A DNA stretch of 64,000 nt from Pogostemon cablin (Eukaryota > Streptophyta > Magnoliopsida > Lamiales > Lamiaceae). The stretch spans positions 23,938,064 to 24,002,063 of the forward strand of contig CM042997.1 of NCBI GenBank assembly GCA_023678885.1, in the 5' to 3' direction. The position numbers and the translations under genes are program-made. Of this stretch, positions 1 to 12,400 are shown piece by piece (position 1 is the stretch's first letter; every line of letters begins with the position of its first letter). Below the pieces are notes generated by a model, which searched no databases, was not told the origin of the DNA, and saw only the letters and a program-made list of their open reading frames with translations.

Positions 1-908
1 TTAGTGGTTCCAGAACACTTTTCTGAGTCCAGATTCTTAAATCTTGCATCAGCAGTCTCAGTTACACAGGATCCGGATGAAACAACTATCAGGTTGCTCT
101 GCAGAGATGGATTTGGAGGACGAGGCACCTTTTCTGGCATTGGTGATGATAAGAATAATGTCATCAAGCTCTTACACTGCTCCCTGTCAAGCTCAAACTG
201 AAATAAACTCTCCTCATAGTAATTCTTTGCCAGTAAAGGTTTAAATTTTTCTTCTGACAATGGATAACATTTCCTGATGTCACATACTCGTACCTGAAAG
301 AAGAACATTCTGAATGTGAGTATACTTGTTAAACGAAGTGGCAATTATCTACTCATCCTCGCTACATAGACACGCATGATTCCAGCACTGTGATATTTCT
401 TTTCTTCGAGTGTTTTTTTTTTAAGAAGGGGCGCGAGGGGGCACTACACATTGTTGCTTACCTGGGCTGGGTATGGTGTAGTTTCTGTACCCTCACTATC
501 AATCCATGAATATTGGCAAATGTTCATCTGACCAGATGATGCTGCCTTATATATTCCATGAAGTAATCGATCGCTGTAGTTGAATAGAAAGAGTGGAAGG
601 CCAGGATCAATGTTCTTCACATATTTATAATGTGCAGCAGGCAATCCTGCTCAAGTATTTGCAAGAAAATATCACTAATCAGTAATCAACAACTTTAAGT
701 ATTATGCAAACCAACAAATATGGTGTAAAGATGCATGTCAAGTACTAGAAAGCATACCAAATATCTTCTTGTCAAGGCATTCAGTTATTGTATGATTTTT
801 GCAGCCAAATATGACAGCCCCAAGTTTATCAAATGGCAAATTTCTTGCCCAGTTGACTTCATAATTTCCCTTCACTGAATGAGTCATAGTTTTTCTCCCT
901 TTCCCCAT
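1..908 (-). CDS. DCD-domain protein (5' part; gene continues beyond left edge)
   Basis: Three exons read on the minus strand: 758-908, 462-646 and 1-293, all with GT-AG borders and a continuous frame. The start codon at 906-908 gives MGKGRKTMTHSVKGNYEVNW. The Development and Cell Death (DCD) domain follows: LGAVIFGCKNHTITEC in exon 1, then LPAAHYKYVKNIDPGLPLFL, LLHGIYKAASSGQMNI and the closing YPAQVRV across exons 2-3. LPLFLF and HGI(Y/F) are classic DCD blocks. After the domain the chain keeps PLSEEKFKPLLAKNYYEES and FELDREQ, as in the plant NRP and kelch-DCD subgroups. DCD proteins respond to stress, pathogens and programmed cell death; a biochemical activity is not established from sequence. 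The C-terminal half, which would show whether kelch repeats follow, lies outside the window. The region 909-2000 should hold the 5' UTR, possibly with a leader intron. Confidence 0.9.
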
Positions 909-2100
909 CTACAACCGCACCTTCATAAGAAAAAAGGTACAATTTAGCTAGAGTCTAGAAAACAACTAAAATATAACTAATAGAAATGAAGCAAACTAAT
1001 TGAAATACTCCAGATCTTTAATTTTGAAAGAAAAATCACGAATCATCATGACAGTCTATCATAGTAGAAAGAAACACTTACAACAAATATTTCACAGTGC
1101 TAAGAACTGACTCAAAAAGCCATACAACTATATGAAGATGAAATGTAAGAAAGGCGCCTAATTTACTCCAATTGTATTAAACATTCACAATTTTTTTTAG
1201 GATTAATTCATTCAAAATTAACCTTTAATATATACAGCATAGATTGTGTACCATACTCGACTAATAAACTGAAGAGATTAGATATTTGAACCAAAAATTC
1301 CAGAGAAATTCAATTTTGAAAATGGAAATTAGTAGGAACTAAGGTCGGCCAAAATTGAAATTATTAAAGAAACACAAAAAATACACTCGATAATCAAACA
1401 CCCCCTATTTTCTAACTGAACAGCATTTACCATTTGAAAAAAAAAAAAAAAAAAAAAAGAGCGAAAATGACAAATGCGCCTTCACGATCACATGAACTAG
1501 AAATTACATACAGTACCATCTTTACACACACAATCACCCACAAACTCACGCAGAACCGTCCATTAGCAATAACTTACAGCACGGTTCAAAAAATATCACA
1601 AAAACTAGAGTGACTGCGTCAGAAACTAAATATTCACCATCATTCAAGCAAAAAAGGTGAAAGCTAGTGAAAAAATAGAATTTTTTACGTCAGATTTTAG
1701 GGAAGTGGCCGTACGGTCGAGTAAATATCCGCGATAAATGAAGCCCGTCGACAACAGGAGAAGAATACAGCCTAAAAATGTAACGAACAGAGATGAAAAC
1801 TAAGTGTGCTCGGAGAGTTCGAGAATTCTGTAATGGTGGAGAGTAATGTAACGCCGGGGGTGCGTACGGTAGTGGCGTGTGAGTTTCAGCTTGATTTTGC
1901 GCCAAGTTCCATAAAAAGGTGGCAGGTGTGCGTAAAATGACAAAACTATCCCCTGACAGGTAGGAGAAATGGGAAGAGATAAGAATCAATTACTCTTGAA
2001 TCAGATCTTAATTTGTTACACAAATATTTTGTGTTACATTGAATATTAAACTTTTAAGGTTTACTTAAATAATTTTGGATTACATAATAGTCGGATCAAT
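909..2100. other. Upstream region / probable 5' leader of the DCD gene
   Basis: No coding exon is visible. The DNA is AT-rich, with a poly-A run at 1438-1458 and a less AT-rich patch at 1690-1990 that could be the transcribed 5' end and core promoter of the minus-strand DCD gene. The open frame at 1690-1989 on the minus strand has no recognisable domain. Confidence 0.4.
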
Positions 2101-2164
2101 CCTCTCTTAATCGAAGCCATTAGATAAAAAAAATATAAAAATATTTATTTTAATTAAAGACTAT

Positions 2165-2337
2165 TTGTTAAATTTGAATATTCATTCAAACTGATCACGT
2201 TCAAGTTTAACAGTTCATATCGTCATCTGTTCACGCTCACTTTGTTAAATTTGACAGATTCATTCAAAGTGTTCACGCTCAAGTTCAACAGTCTATCTCG
2301 TAATTTGTTCACACTCACATGGTTAAATTTGACAAAT
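2165..2337. repeat. Short tandem repeat, period about 77 bp
   Basis: The phrase GTTAAATTTGA recurs near 2167, 2244 and 2322, each time followed by a variant of ATTCATTCAAA and GTTCACGCTCAAGTT. This gives a little over two diverged 77-bp units. Immediately downstream (2350-2445) a second short direct repeat occurs around GAGGTTGCGTTTTGATC and ATGTCATGTGAT. Confidence 0.6.
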
Positions 2338-2539
2338 GGGGATCATGCGGGTTGCGTTTTGATCCAGAATGTCATGTGATGCCCAGATGAGGTTGCGTTT
2401 TGATCTAGGAAGAAATGTCATGTGATCATACCTGATGAGGTTGCACCGATATACGTTATACATGAAAAATCTGTGTTGTACGCATACAGGATAGAGAGCA
2501 CCGAAAGGATACTCCGCATTGACGTCGATCAATCTCCAA

Positions 2540-3600
2540 ATATGTGTAAGAAGAGAAGAAATCTTTATTTTTTAATTTTTTTTAAATAGAATCCGATCAT
2601 TTTAATATTTTCATTAATTTAATTTTTATTATTTCTTTATCAAATCAAAATTTGATCATGGATCTCTTACTTTTTTTAATTTTTATTATTTATTAAAGTT
2701 TGATCGTTGTGATCTTTATTAAATCCATCTCTTAATTTTAATTTGTCTATTCCTTTTTGCTAAGTAAATGTGTTTTTAATTTCAATGTTTTCCTAAAAAA
2801 TAGTAATGGGGAGAAAATGAATAAATAAAAGAAAATGACTTGAAAGAGAAGAAATTAAATTATAAAATAGGTACTTTCGATCATTTTACAAAGATGAGTT
2901 CTTCGAGTAAATAAAAAAAATTAGATGAATATGTACCTAATGAAATGAGAAAAAGAATGAAGAAAAATGATAAATTACATTATTTTAATGAGATAAAAGT
3001 TGAAAATGAAAAATGACTTAAATAATAGTAATAAATAAAAAAAACTAAATGACAAAGAAAAATTTACTAATATAATTAAGAATAAAAATAAATTTTAATG
3101 AATAATATTTGGAAGATAAAGAAAGAGATGATGAATGAGGTTTATAATGCAATTGACTAACAGCAAAATATTTTAGAAAATTAAAATTATAGGTTAAATA
3201 GACATACGATCGTAAAGCCTGTAATAATATTAATAATAAATCTAGAGTATATTGATAAAAAAAATGTCCTAAAAAATAAAATACCATCAAACTTCCTAAA
3301 ATTGAAATTTCTAGACATTTTTTATAAATAATTACACTAGAAAATTATAAAATATTTGATTTATTTATTATATTATTTTTGATTAGGGCCCTTTTAACTT
3401 CGTGAAGGGGATACAAACATGAGAGAGAATTTTACCGTGATGAATACAAAAGTATTCTCTCCAATCCTACTATTCAAGTAGGGATGTCATTTCATCAAGG
3501 GCCGGTGGATATAATTCACGAAAATTAAAATTAAGCTTTTTTTAATTTAAAAAAGTCGAATTCATGACATTTTGACCTGAATCAACTAAAAATTGCTCTA
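2540..3600. other. AT-rich intergenic DNA
   Basis: Very AT-rich spacer with no gene, no recognisable repeat termini and no conserved protein signal. Open frames here (for example 3045-3290 minus) translate to low-complexity Phe/Tyr/Leu strings. Confidence 0.5.
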
Positions 3601-3605
3601 AAATA

Positions 3606-3826
3606 CTCCCTCCGTCCCTCATTAAGAGGGTCATTTGCTTTCGTTGATTAAGAAATATTATTATTTAATGTGTAGTGGATAATTGTATTAATAGGAGTGT
3701 GAGTCCCAACATTTAATTGTATTAAAGAAGGTGTATGGGTCTCATATGTGTAAAAAAGGAAAGTGGACTCTTTGTGTGGGACGACCAAAATGAAAAAATA
3801 GCCCTCTTAGCCTGGGACGGAGGGAG
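3606..3826. mobile_element. Stowaway-like MITE
   Basis: Starts CTCCCTCCGTCCCTCATTAA and ends CCTGGGACGGAGGGAG, forming inverted terminal repeats, with TA on both sides. The right TA is shared with the next Stowaway, so two elements are abutted. Confidence 0.9.
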
Positions 3827-3828
3827 TA

Positions 3829-4193
3829 CTCCCTCCGTCCACCCGAAAGGTCCACATTTTGCCATTTTGAGCATCCGCACCAAAGGTCCACATTTTCCTT
3901 TTTAAACACATGGGACCCACACATCACTAATACAATAAATTGGGTGCAGATCCTCTCCCGTACGGGAGGAACTGCACACTCACTGTTCATGTGAACAGTG
4001 ATTTTCATTGTTCATCACTGTTCACGTGAACAGTGAGGGGTGCAGTTTCTCCGATACGGGAGAGGATCCATTTCCCAATAAATTTATGGTACCCATACAC
4101 CACTAATACAACTACCAACTACACCTTAAATAATAATTCTCCTTAATCTACATACAAAAAGCAAATGTCCACCTTTGTGGTGGACGGAGGAAG
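3829..4193. mobile_element. Stowaway-like MITE carrying a nested MITE
   Basis: Left end CTCCCTCCGTCCACCCGAAA pairs with right end GGTGGACGGAGGAAG, flanked by TA. It is longer than its relatives because another element (3942-4075) sits inside it. Confidence 0.88.
3942..4075. mobile_element. 134-bp MITE with 9-bp target duplication, nested in a Stowaway
   Basis: Flanked by the exact 9-bp direct repeat CAATAAATT (3933-3941 and 4076-4084), as expected of Mutator-type insertion. Both ends contain the inverted motif GGATCCTCTCCCGTA or a close variant. The middle holds two self-complementary blocks, CACTGTTCATGTGAACAGTG and CACTGTTCACGTGAACAGTG. Confidence 0.8.
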
Positions 4194-4670
4194 TATTTTT
4201 AATTTATAATTTATGTCACTCATCTATTATTTCTAGCATCTCACCAATAAAATTGCATGTAATAAATCAAACTTCTGAAATTCAAATTTTCAAATTAGCA
4301 AGGCCAATATCTAAGGGTTGATATATTTTGTGTTAAGTTTTACTCTTTTCGTTTCCGAAAATATTTCACTTTTCTTTTTTATTCGTCCCTTCAAGTATTT
4401 TACACTTTATTTTTACTAAAATTGGTAAAAAAATACATTATAATAATACATATTTTTTACACACATCACAATATAATACTCATTTCACATATCCCAATAA
4501 CTTTACAAAACTTTTTCATTAAATTAACTAAAATATTTATTCTCTTTCTTACTTTATACATAAAAAAAAGTAAAATTTTCTTAAACTCCGTGTATACTTG
4601 TTGGGACGAAGGGCGTATTTAATACTAGTATACATGTATTTCTTAATATAGTATATATGTATTTCTTAAT

Positions 4671-4881
4671 AGATTCCCGTCATATGCAAATGGGTGTTTT
4701 TGCTTTTTCAATATTATTATTTAATGTGTAGTGAGTAGTTATATTACTGGGTGTGTAGATCCCATATTTTAATTATATTAATGGGTGTGTGTAGGTCCCA
4801 TGTGTGTAAAAAAGAAAAGAGAACTCTTTGAGGAAAACACTCATAATGGAAAAGGAGACCCTTTATGAATGAGACAGAGAG
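4671..4881. mobile_element. Degenerate Stowaway-like MITE
   Basis: The interior matches intact copies (TATTATTATTTAATGTGTAG, GGTCCCATGTGTGTAAAAAA), but both ends have decayed to forms such as ATTCCCGTC and GAGACAGAGAGTA. Confidence 0.65.
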
Positions 4882-4992
4882 TATAATTTTTTATATTTAG
4901 TTTTTTATAAAAAAATGAACAAATAAATTATTAAAAATTCCCAACAAAATGTATAAATTCTTATTCATTACCGTATATATTTTTATTAATTA

Positions 4993-5193
4993 CTCCCTCC
5001 GGCCAATTACAAGGTATACATTTTATTATTTTGGACGTTTACTTCAAATATATCTATTTTCCTTATTTAGGGAAAAATATACCCTATGGCCCACCACTTT
5101 CCTCTAATACAACTACCCACTTTACATATAATAATAATAACACTCCTTAATTCACGCGCAAAAGGCAAACAATCACATTTCAAGTGGCGGGAG
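4993..5193. mobile_element. Stowaway-like MITE
   Basis: Left end CTCCCTCCGGCCAATTAC, right end AAGTGGCGGGAG, flanked by TA. The right terminus is slightly decayed. Confidence 0.8.
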
Positions 5194-5281
5194 TATTATA
5201 AATTCTAAATATTGGCACATGAGAGTTTGTTACAGTAATTAAATGTTAATTATATTCTATATGTAATAATATTTACATTTA

Positions 5282-5546
5282 CTCCCTCCGTCCCATAGAA
5301 GTTGACACATTTTCCTTTTTAGTTTGTCCCACTAAAGTTGACACATTTCCTTTTTAATACATGGACCCACACAAAAAACAATTAATCTATTCTCATGGGC
5401 CCCACATATCACCTCTAATGCAATTATCCACTACACATTAAATATTATTTCTCTCACTTCACTTTACTCCACTTTATATAAAATTATTATACTCCTTAAT
5501 CTCCGTGTCCAAAAAAATTATATCAACTTCTATGGGATGGAGGGAG
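5282..5546. mobile_element. Stowaway-like MITE
   Basis: CTCCCTCCGTCCCATAGAAG pairs with CTTCTATGGGATGGAGGGAG at the other end. TA flanks both sides. Confidence 0.92.
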
Positions 5547-6048
5547 TACTAAATTTTTAAATGCACCCCACTTTTTGATATTAAAATCCAAAATAATTAC
5601 GAAATTAAAATTTAGAAAAAAAAAATTGGCTTAATTCGAAGAGGTGGAAATATCAGATTTAAATAAAGTCGAGTACTTCACATTTATGCCTGTTCGTGTT
5701 CTTACGCTCAACGAATATTTTTTTTTGGTTATTTTTACAAATATAGTTGGTAGTGTTTATCTTTTATTCGCTCGGATTTTTACAAATAATTGGAAAAGAT
5801 TAGATAGGGATAAATAAAATAAATAATGGATGTTTGAATTATTATTAAAATAGAGAGTTGATTTGAGTATACTGGCAATTTTTTTTTTTCTGAGAAATAA
5901 AGGTTATTTGACATTTAGGGTAAGATTTCAGATGGCATTAAATTCATTTACTATTCACGGTAAGATACATTTTGAAGGAAAAAGAATGCAGTGCCCAAAT
6001 TTATAAAATGAAAATGACTTTTTTTAATCTTAAATTTAAGAATATATA

Positions 6049-6280
6049 CTCTCCCGCTCAAATTCAACTCCATGTTTAGAAAAGTCATTTTTTAATTTAT
6101 TTTTGAGATAATAATAATAAATGATAAAGTATATTACAGTGTGTTAAAAAGGTAATGATAAACTTAAAATTAAAGTATATTAGAGAGATATTAGTTAGTT
6201 ATTTTTTCTATTAAAGTGTGAAGTTGATTTTGAAACGGAACAAAACGAAAAATGTGAAGTTGAAATTGGGAAGGAGGGAG
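6049..6280. mobile_element. Diverged Stowaway-like MITE
   Basis: Left end CTCTCCCGCTCAAATTCAAC pairs with right end GTTGAAATTGGGAAGGAGGG; TA follows at 6281-6282. The Mutator-like element begins only 20 bp downstream. Confidence 0.75.
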
Positions 6281-6299
6281 TATTTTTTATATTCTAATA

Positions 6300-7438
6300 G
6301 GGAGAATGGTCAGATAGACCCCTTATCTTATCACCCAAGAACAAGTAGGCCCTCCAACTTCTTTTTGGGTACCCCTTAATATTTTTAATTAGATCAATTG
6401 AACCCCTCAATTACTTAAAATAAAATATTGATACCCTTCTGTTAAAATTAATCAAACGGAGTTAAAAATATAGAGAATGAGAACATTTAGGTTGGTGGAA
6501 CGATTTCCCAGGTTCTCATTCACGCATATTTATCTAACACAATCATTCAATTAAGCAATTTCTTCTTCAAATTCAAGGTTGTAATTCACAAATATTATCA
6601 AACAAAATCAAGCAATTTCTTCCACAAATTCAATACAGATTTCTCTCTGTAGTTCTAGCAATGGATACGAAGTCGGTTGTCTACCTTGGCTCTATTTGCA
6701 CTGTGCAACCATGCGCAAATCCGTTCAACTCGGACGAGGCGACATTCGACCGCCACCTTGCGCGGCGGCTCGTGCAGATTGACGTCAATAACGTGTTCTC
6801 GATCGGTTCTCGCGGACTTCAATTTGACGCTGCTCGAACATCTTATAGCCAAGTCGGCGCTTAATTAGATCGGCTGCTGTAATGAGCTTATTCTAGCCCT
6901 CACCCATCAACATTCATTATTCCTAAACCTAATTGATGCACCTATATCTTTCTCGCAGTGTTCCCTTATCTTACTATATTTTTTGCTTGTCAAAACCCAA
7001 CATGGGTAAGATTAATTTATAGTAGGTTGAGGGGTGGAGGCCTTAAGCATCGAGAGAGGAAAGAGACCGACGACGATGGTGGCGCCGGTGCTGAGAGAAG
7101 CCCGGAGGGTGACGGAGATGGTGGATTTGCAGCTGCTAGAAGAGCTTGATATGGCATAGGCAATAGCTCTGGCGGCGGTGTCGTAAAATGTCTTTTCGAT
7201 TGCCCGCGTTAGGCATTGTGCTCATGGGAAATAGCGTTCAGTTATCTACCAACCAAACTCTATATTCTTCGCGCTAGATTAATTTTTAACAGAAGGGCAT
7301 CAATATTCTATATTAAGTAGATGAGGGGTTCAAGTGATCTAATTAAAAACATAAAGGGGTTGAATGACCAGAAAAAAAGGTTGAGGGCCTATCTGAACTT
7401 GGAGGAGAAGATAAAGGGTCTATTCGACCCTTTTCCCT
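6300..7438. mobile_element. Non-autonomous Mutator-like element (probable Pack-MULE)
   Basis: The 1.14-kb element is bounded by the exact 9-bp direct repeat ATTCTAATA (6291-6299 and 7439-7447). Its ends form long inverted repeats of about 160 bp, with strong but imperfect identity; GATAGACCCCTT at 6315 mirrors AAGGGTCTATTC at 7414. No transposase is visible. The interior (6655-6890 and 7030-7200) is much more GC-rich than the ends and the surroundings and has coding-like composition, including a 67-codon open frame from 6661. I do not recognise the source gene. Long TIRs, 9-bp duplication and a foreign-looking core are what a Pack-MULE carrying captured gene fragments looks like; capture itself is inferred. 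Confidence 0.8.
6661..6864 (+). pseudogene. Possible captured gene fragment inside the Mutator-like element
   Basis: A 67-codon open frame starts MDTKSVVYLGSICTVQPCAN and ends QVGA. It lies in the GC-richer core of the element between its long TIRs. The opposite strand is open over the same stretch, so direction is uncertain. No family was recognised. Confidence 0.3.
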
Positions 7439-7449
7439 ATTCTAATACT

Positions 7450-8104
7450 CATTGACAAAAATATCCTTAAATTAATTCGAGTAATGAAGTTTTCAAGTCA
7501 AATTAATTTGAATTATGCAGTATTTAACACAAAATAAAGATTAACTCGAAAATAAAAGAATGTTAATTTGTTATCTCTACTTGAATTGTTAACTCTCATT
7601 AGAAAATTTTATTTGCTTAAATCATTATATACTTTTACTTAAAATTATATTTACTCAATATATTAATTTGAGAAATATTAAGTCAAAATTATTTGAATCA
7701 TTGACTCAAAGATGTTAACTCAAAATTTGATAAAAATACGTCTCGGTAATGCTCATTTTTATATTCATCTCAGAAACTTTATACACTTTCTTATTAAATT
7801 ATTTCAAATACTTATTTTTTACATACATCCTAATAATTTTATACATTTTAATACATAAGAAATATTTTTTCTTAATATCTATACATTAAAAATATGTGCG
7901 TTAATTATTGGGATAAAGAAAGTAATATTTTTACAACGATAGGAATCCAAATTCTTCAACTATAGTTATTGAATCAATGACTATACATCCATTTAAATCA
8001 ACTTTGTTACCATTATCATTTCATAATTCTCATTATCATTGTTCCATAATTTGAGCATTAGCTGTATGGACCTGTACTTGGTCCAAATCAGGAGCACACG
8101 AGTA

Positions 8105-8141
<37 letters not shown>

Positions 8142-8640
8142 CATGCAAAACATCAACATCCATCCTTTGAGTCATTATCAAAAAGATTCTTCATTTGCCA
8201 AATGGCAAGAGAAACAAATTCATAACTAAATTTTATTTTTATTTATTTTTAATTCATAAAGAATTTTATGTACAAAAAATACTCCATAGTACTAAAGTTT
8301 TTTTTAATTATACTAATTACGCCAAATTAGGAAAAAATGACACTTTTAATTGATTTTAAAAAATGCCACTCAACATGATTTTAAAAAAAAATATTTTTAG
8401 AACTTTTTGCTCCTCTTCATCATATAGTAAATTATGTAGAGTTGCACTGACTTGCACGTATAGTTGCGTGCGCACTTATGTTAATATATGAAATTATGTG
8501 AACGAACGCACATGGTCGCGTGTAGAGTTGCAGACATAGTCGAAAAAGATATCGCAAATTAGAGTTAATTATATCCAATTTTTTTTAAAATTACATATTT
8601 CCGAAAAAATTATAATGAGGGATTTTTTTTCAAAATGAAC
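7450..8640. other. AT-rich intergenic DNA with a (CT)n microsatellite
   Basis: No gene was found. A pure CT run lies at about 8107-8137. The segment 7740-7922 resembles a badly decayed Stowaway. The segment 8430-8545 is less AT-rich (GCACGTATAGTTGCGTGCGC) but has no recognisable coding content. Confidence 0.5.
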
Positions 8641-8642
8641 TA

Positions 8643-8824
8643 CTCCCTCCGTCTCAGCCATAAGTTTCCATTTGCTTTTTTGCACGTGTATTAAGGAGTA
8701 TTATTATTTTATGCATAGTGAGTAGTTGCATTAGTAGTGAATGGTGAACCATATTAAAGTAGAGACATTTGAATAAAGACGCTCAATATAATAAAATGAA
8801 TAGGTTTCGATGGCACGAAGGAAG
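8643..8824. mobile_element. Stowaway-like MITE
   Basis: Left end CTCCCTCCGTCTCAGCCATA, right end GATGGCACGAAGGAAG, flanked by TA. The right end is diverged. Confidence 0.75.
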
Positions 8825-8972
8825 TATTAAATTGACATTTTTGCAAATATTTAAAATTGCAGGTACGAGGCGCAACTTAGAGAGCGTAAGATAGTAAACA
8901 TAGGAAATAATCAAATTGGGTGGGTGAAGAAACTGAAGACAAGGGCGGAGATTTCTAAGCCCAAACAAACTA

Positions 8973-9231
8973 CTCCCCCTTTACATAAAAGTTGACACAA
9001 ATTTTTTTTTTTGTCTCACTAAAATTAACACATTTCCTTTTTAATATATAGGACCCACACAAAAATAATTAATCTATTCTCATGGACCCCACATATTACA
9101 TTTAATATAAATTACCCACTACACATTAAATATTATTTCTCTCACTTCACATTACTTCACTTTATATTAAATTATTATATTCTTTAATCTCCATACAAAA
9201 AAAAATACCGATTTTTATGAGACGGAGGGAG
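8973..9231. mobile_element. Stowaway-like MITE in the BADC promoter
   Basis: Left end CTCCCCCTTTACATAAAAGT pairs with right end TTTATGAGACGGAGGGAG, flanked by TA. It ends about 170 bp upstream of the BADC start codon, so it may contribute to or interrupt that promoter. Confidence 0.85.
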
Positions 9232-9402
9232 TAGTTAACAAACGACCCATCCCCCTCCTCTTATCCTCTCATACATACTGTAGAATTCCTACTTGCATTG
9301 TAATACCCGACGCCCTCTCGTTTCTCGTTGATCTAAGCTATAAACAAAACATCTGTAAACTTTGATTTTTAGATCTCTTCGCTGATCAGTAATTTCTTCG
9401 CC

Positions 9403-12400
9403 ATGGAGTCCGCCGCTGTTCTCCGCTCCTTCAATAGTAAGTACTCCTCTTCTTTCTCTCTTTATTTAACGTTCAATAGATTGTGTTGAAATGCGAGCTT
9501 CGTCTGATCTGAGAGTTATGTTTAGGCAATGCATCGAGCTGAATATTAGGTGCATTTCATGATTTGTCGTTATAAAATGCTGTTTTCGTCCAATGTACCT
9601 TGTGTAAGATTGTTCTGAAATTGCTTTTGATACATGCTGTTTTACATTTGGAAGTCCTGTTGCTAGATTTGATTAAATTGTTATTGTGAGGTGAAATAGG
9701 TGAAGTGGAGAGGACAGAGTTGAAATATATTGTATGGGTGGTGAAATAGGTGTTGATTTCTTACGGATTATGGTCATGTGGGCTGTAGTAACATAAGCCT
9801 TTGATGAGATGAATTCACATATCCTGTTTGACATTAGAAAGTGGAGAAACAAAGCAGTGAACTTCTGTGTTTGCACTTAGTACCGTATTTTCGGAGGCCA
9901 GTGTACATTTGACCTTTGTGGTTGAAAGCTTGTGCTACACTGCTACTTGAGGGTTTCTGAGGCAGAAACTATGCTTGATTGTAATAACGTATATGATCTT
10001 ATATCAATGTGATTGTGGAGGATAGTTGTGATGTAATGTCCAAGAAGGGATCATAATGGCTGCTCTATTCAGATTACAAATTGAGATATGTGGTATTCAT
10101 TTCTGGTTAGTTGGGTAATTCTGTACAAAGATTTAAGCAAGAAATATCATGATACGAGGATTGAGAGGTATAAGAAGTAGGGAGGGAGAGATTCATACAA
10201 GTATAGGGATACAGAAAAATAGATACTACTATTGATCAATGAGTTGTAATTTGGATTACTTATATTTGTCCAAAGTAAATATATGGCTTTTAATATTGCT
10301 AAAGTAGCAGTTTCCATGTTAAATTTTGTAAACAGTGTTTGAAGCAGCTATCTGTTGCTTATTTTGCTTCAGGTGCTGTTGGCACTATTCATCTCAAGTC
10401 TCTGCTACAAAGACCTGGAGTGACTGCCATGAATAGTACAACCGTCTGCAAAGTGAGCAAATTGCCTGTCTGTGGTGGAATGGTTTTCTCATCTACAAGA
10501 AGGCATGATGCACTACTTGTTTCATGTGTGAAGACCTCCGAAGCTTCTATCACAGCCAAATCCAAAGGTGGATTGCCTTTTTCTTATACTAATAGTGAAG
10601 AACAGAAAAATGATTACTTCAGTTCTTAATTTCTCGTCTTTCTGCAGTCTCAGCAATTTATAATCATATTATATCTACTTGTTCTGTCAGATGGCCAACA
10701 AAATGGAGTTCTACAACAGAAATCACCAAGCAGCACCACTTTTCCTACTGGATTTGAGGTGTTATTCAATGTCCACTTTGTTCTATTCATATTATTTTCT
10801 TGGAACTCCTGTTTAGTATTTATATAGACTCAAGCATAAACTATTATGTAATTGTGACTTTACATACGGTCCTCTCCCATATTTCTAATATCTAACTGTT
10901 TTAGAGTTTAGCATTTACTTCTATGTAACAATTGTTTTGATACAAATAATTTAATATGCATTCAAAATTTCGACCTCTTGAGTAATCTGCTACTTTTGCT
11001 ATTTGGTTATAAAATTTCACTCCATGAAGATATATTCTACTTAGCAATGGTTTTTGCCTTTGCTTTCATCTTAGTAGTACTCAAGAAAGCAAATATTAGA
11101 GCACCTCTTGAATATCTCTTGAGGTTGCAACTGTTCTTCCTTCTTCTGTTGTATTGTTGAGTGAATATTTATTTATTTATTTTGCTCTATTTATTGGTAA
11201 CGTTATTTTATTTGTTGCAGGCTTTACTGTCAGAAGTTTGTGATGAGACAAAGATCGCTGAGCTCAAAGTCAAGGTAAATAATCTTTTTTTAGTAAACTC
11301 TGGAATTATTTCGAATGGAGATTTCTTCATCTAATAAACTTCTAAATTCTGGAAAGTAGAAAAATCATGAAGAATTTGGTGATTCAAATGATAGCCAACA
11401 TGGCAACTGGCAAGGAACTACATTTAAGAAATGTTTTAATAAAAACATATTTGAAGTGAGATATTGGTAAGTGATAAAAAACAAATTAATTGAGCTAGGT
11501 TTACAAAAATTAATCAAGTTCTAATTTTCCAATTAAATTATTTAATGATTTGATATTCCATTGCTCCTTGCAGCTTCAAAACTGTTTCTTGTTGAAAACA
11601 ATGCATTAATTAATTGCTTTCGTTTCCTTGCTACATGTATCCAGTAATGCAGAATAGACAGTGAAGTGCAATCAAGCAATAAGAAAGCTAGAAAGTGTGC
11701 TTATCACTCATCAGAGACTCAATACAGTAAAACTTTAGATCAAAATTTAGTGACAAAGGCCAATCTTTGATATTTTTATAAAAATATTTAAGTTTGGGTT
11801 AGTTAAATTGGTTTGAGCTTAAATGCAGCTCTATGTGCTGTATTTTTTTTCCAAATAAAAGAATTGCTAAAGGGTTGTTTACATTGGCTGGCTTTGTTAA
11901 AATATTTAGTAATTAAATTTTAAAAAGGAACTAGATGTTTAAAAGTTACATATGCTTTTGTAGTACCTTAAGGCTTCAAGATATGACTATGATCGTTTAT
12001 ATCTACAGTTTTGATGTGAGAGCTCCGCAGAATATTGCTACCCTAAATATTTGGTTGGGTCAGTCCTGGATATTCTTATAAAATAGATTTGTTTGTACTA
12101 TACCACAGGTTGGAGCTTTCGAAATCCATATGAAGCGGAACATTGAGGTCCCCACAATACCTGCACTAGTTTCCCAACCAACTATATCATCGGTTCCAAG
12201 CAAACCAGCAAGTGAATCAACTCCTGCTGCTCCTCCACCCCCTCCTAAGTCTTCTGCAGAAAAGGTGAGCCCATTTACAAACGTCAATGTTGAGAAGGCA
12301 GCTAAATTGGCAGCATTGGAGGCTACTGGACCTGCAGGGTATGTCGTAGTATCGTCACCCAAGGTATGTATGGCATGACTGCTTGTTATTGATTCATTAT

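Noticed and set aside
10978..11160. Hydrophobic 60-codon frame inside BADC
   Set aside because: Within intron 3; T-rich intronic composition only.
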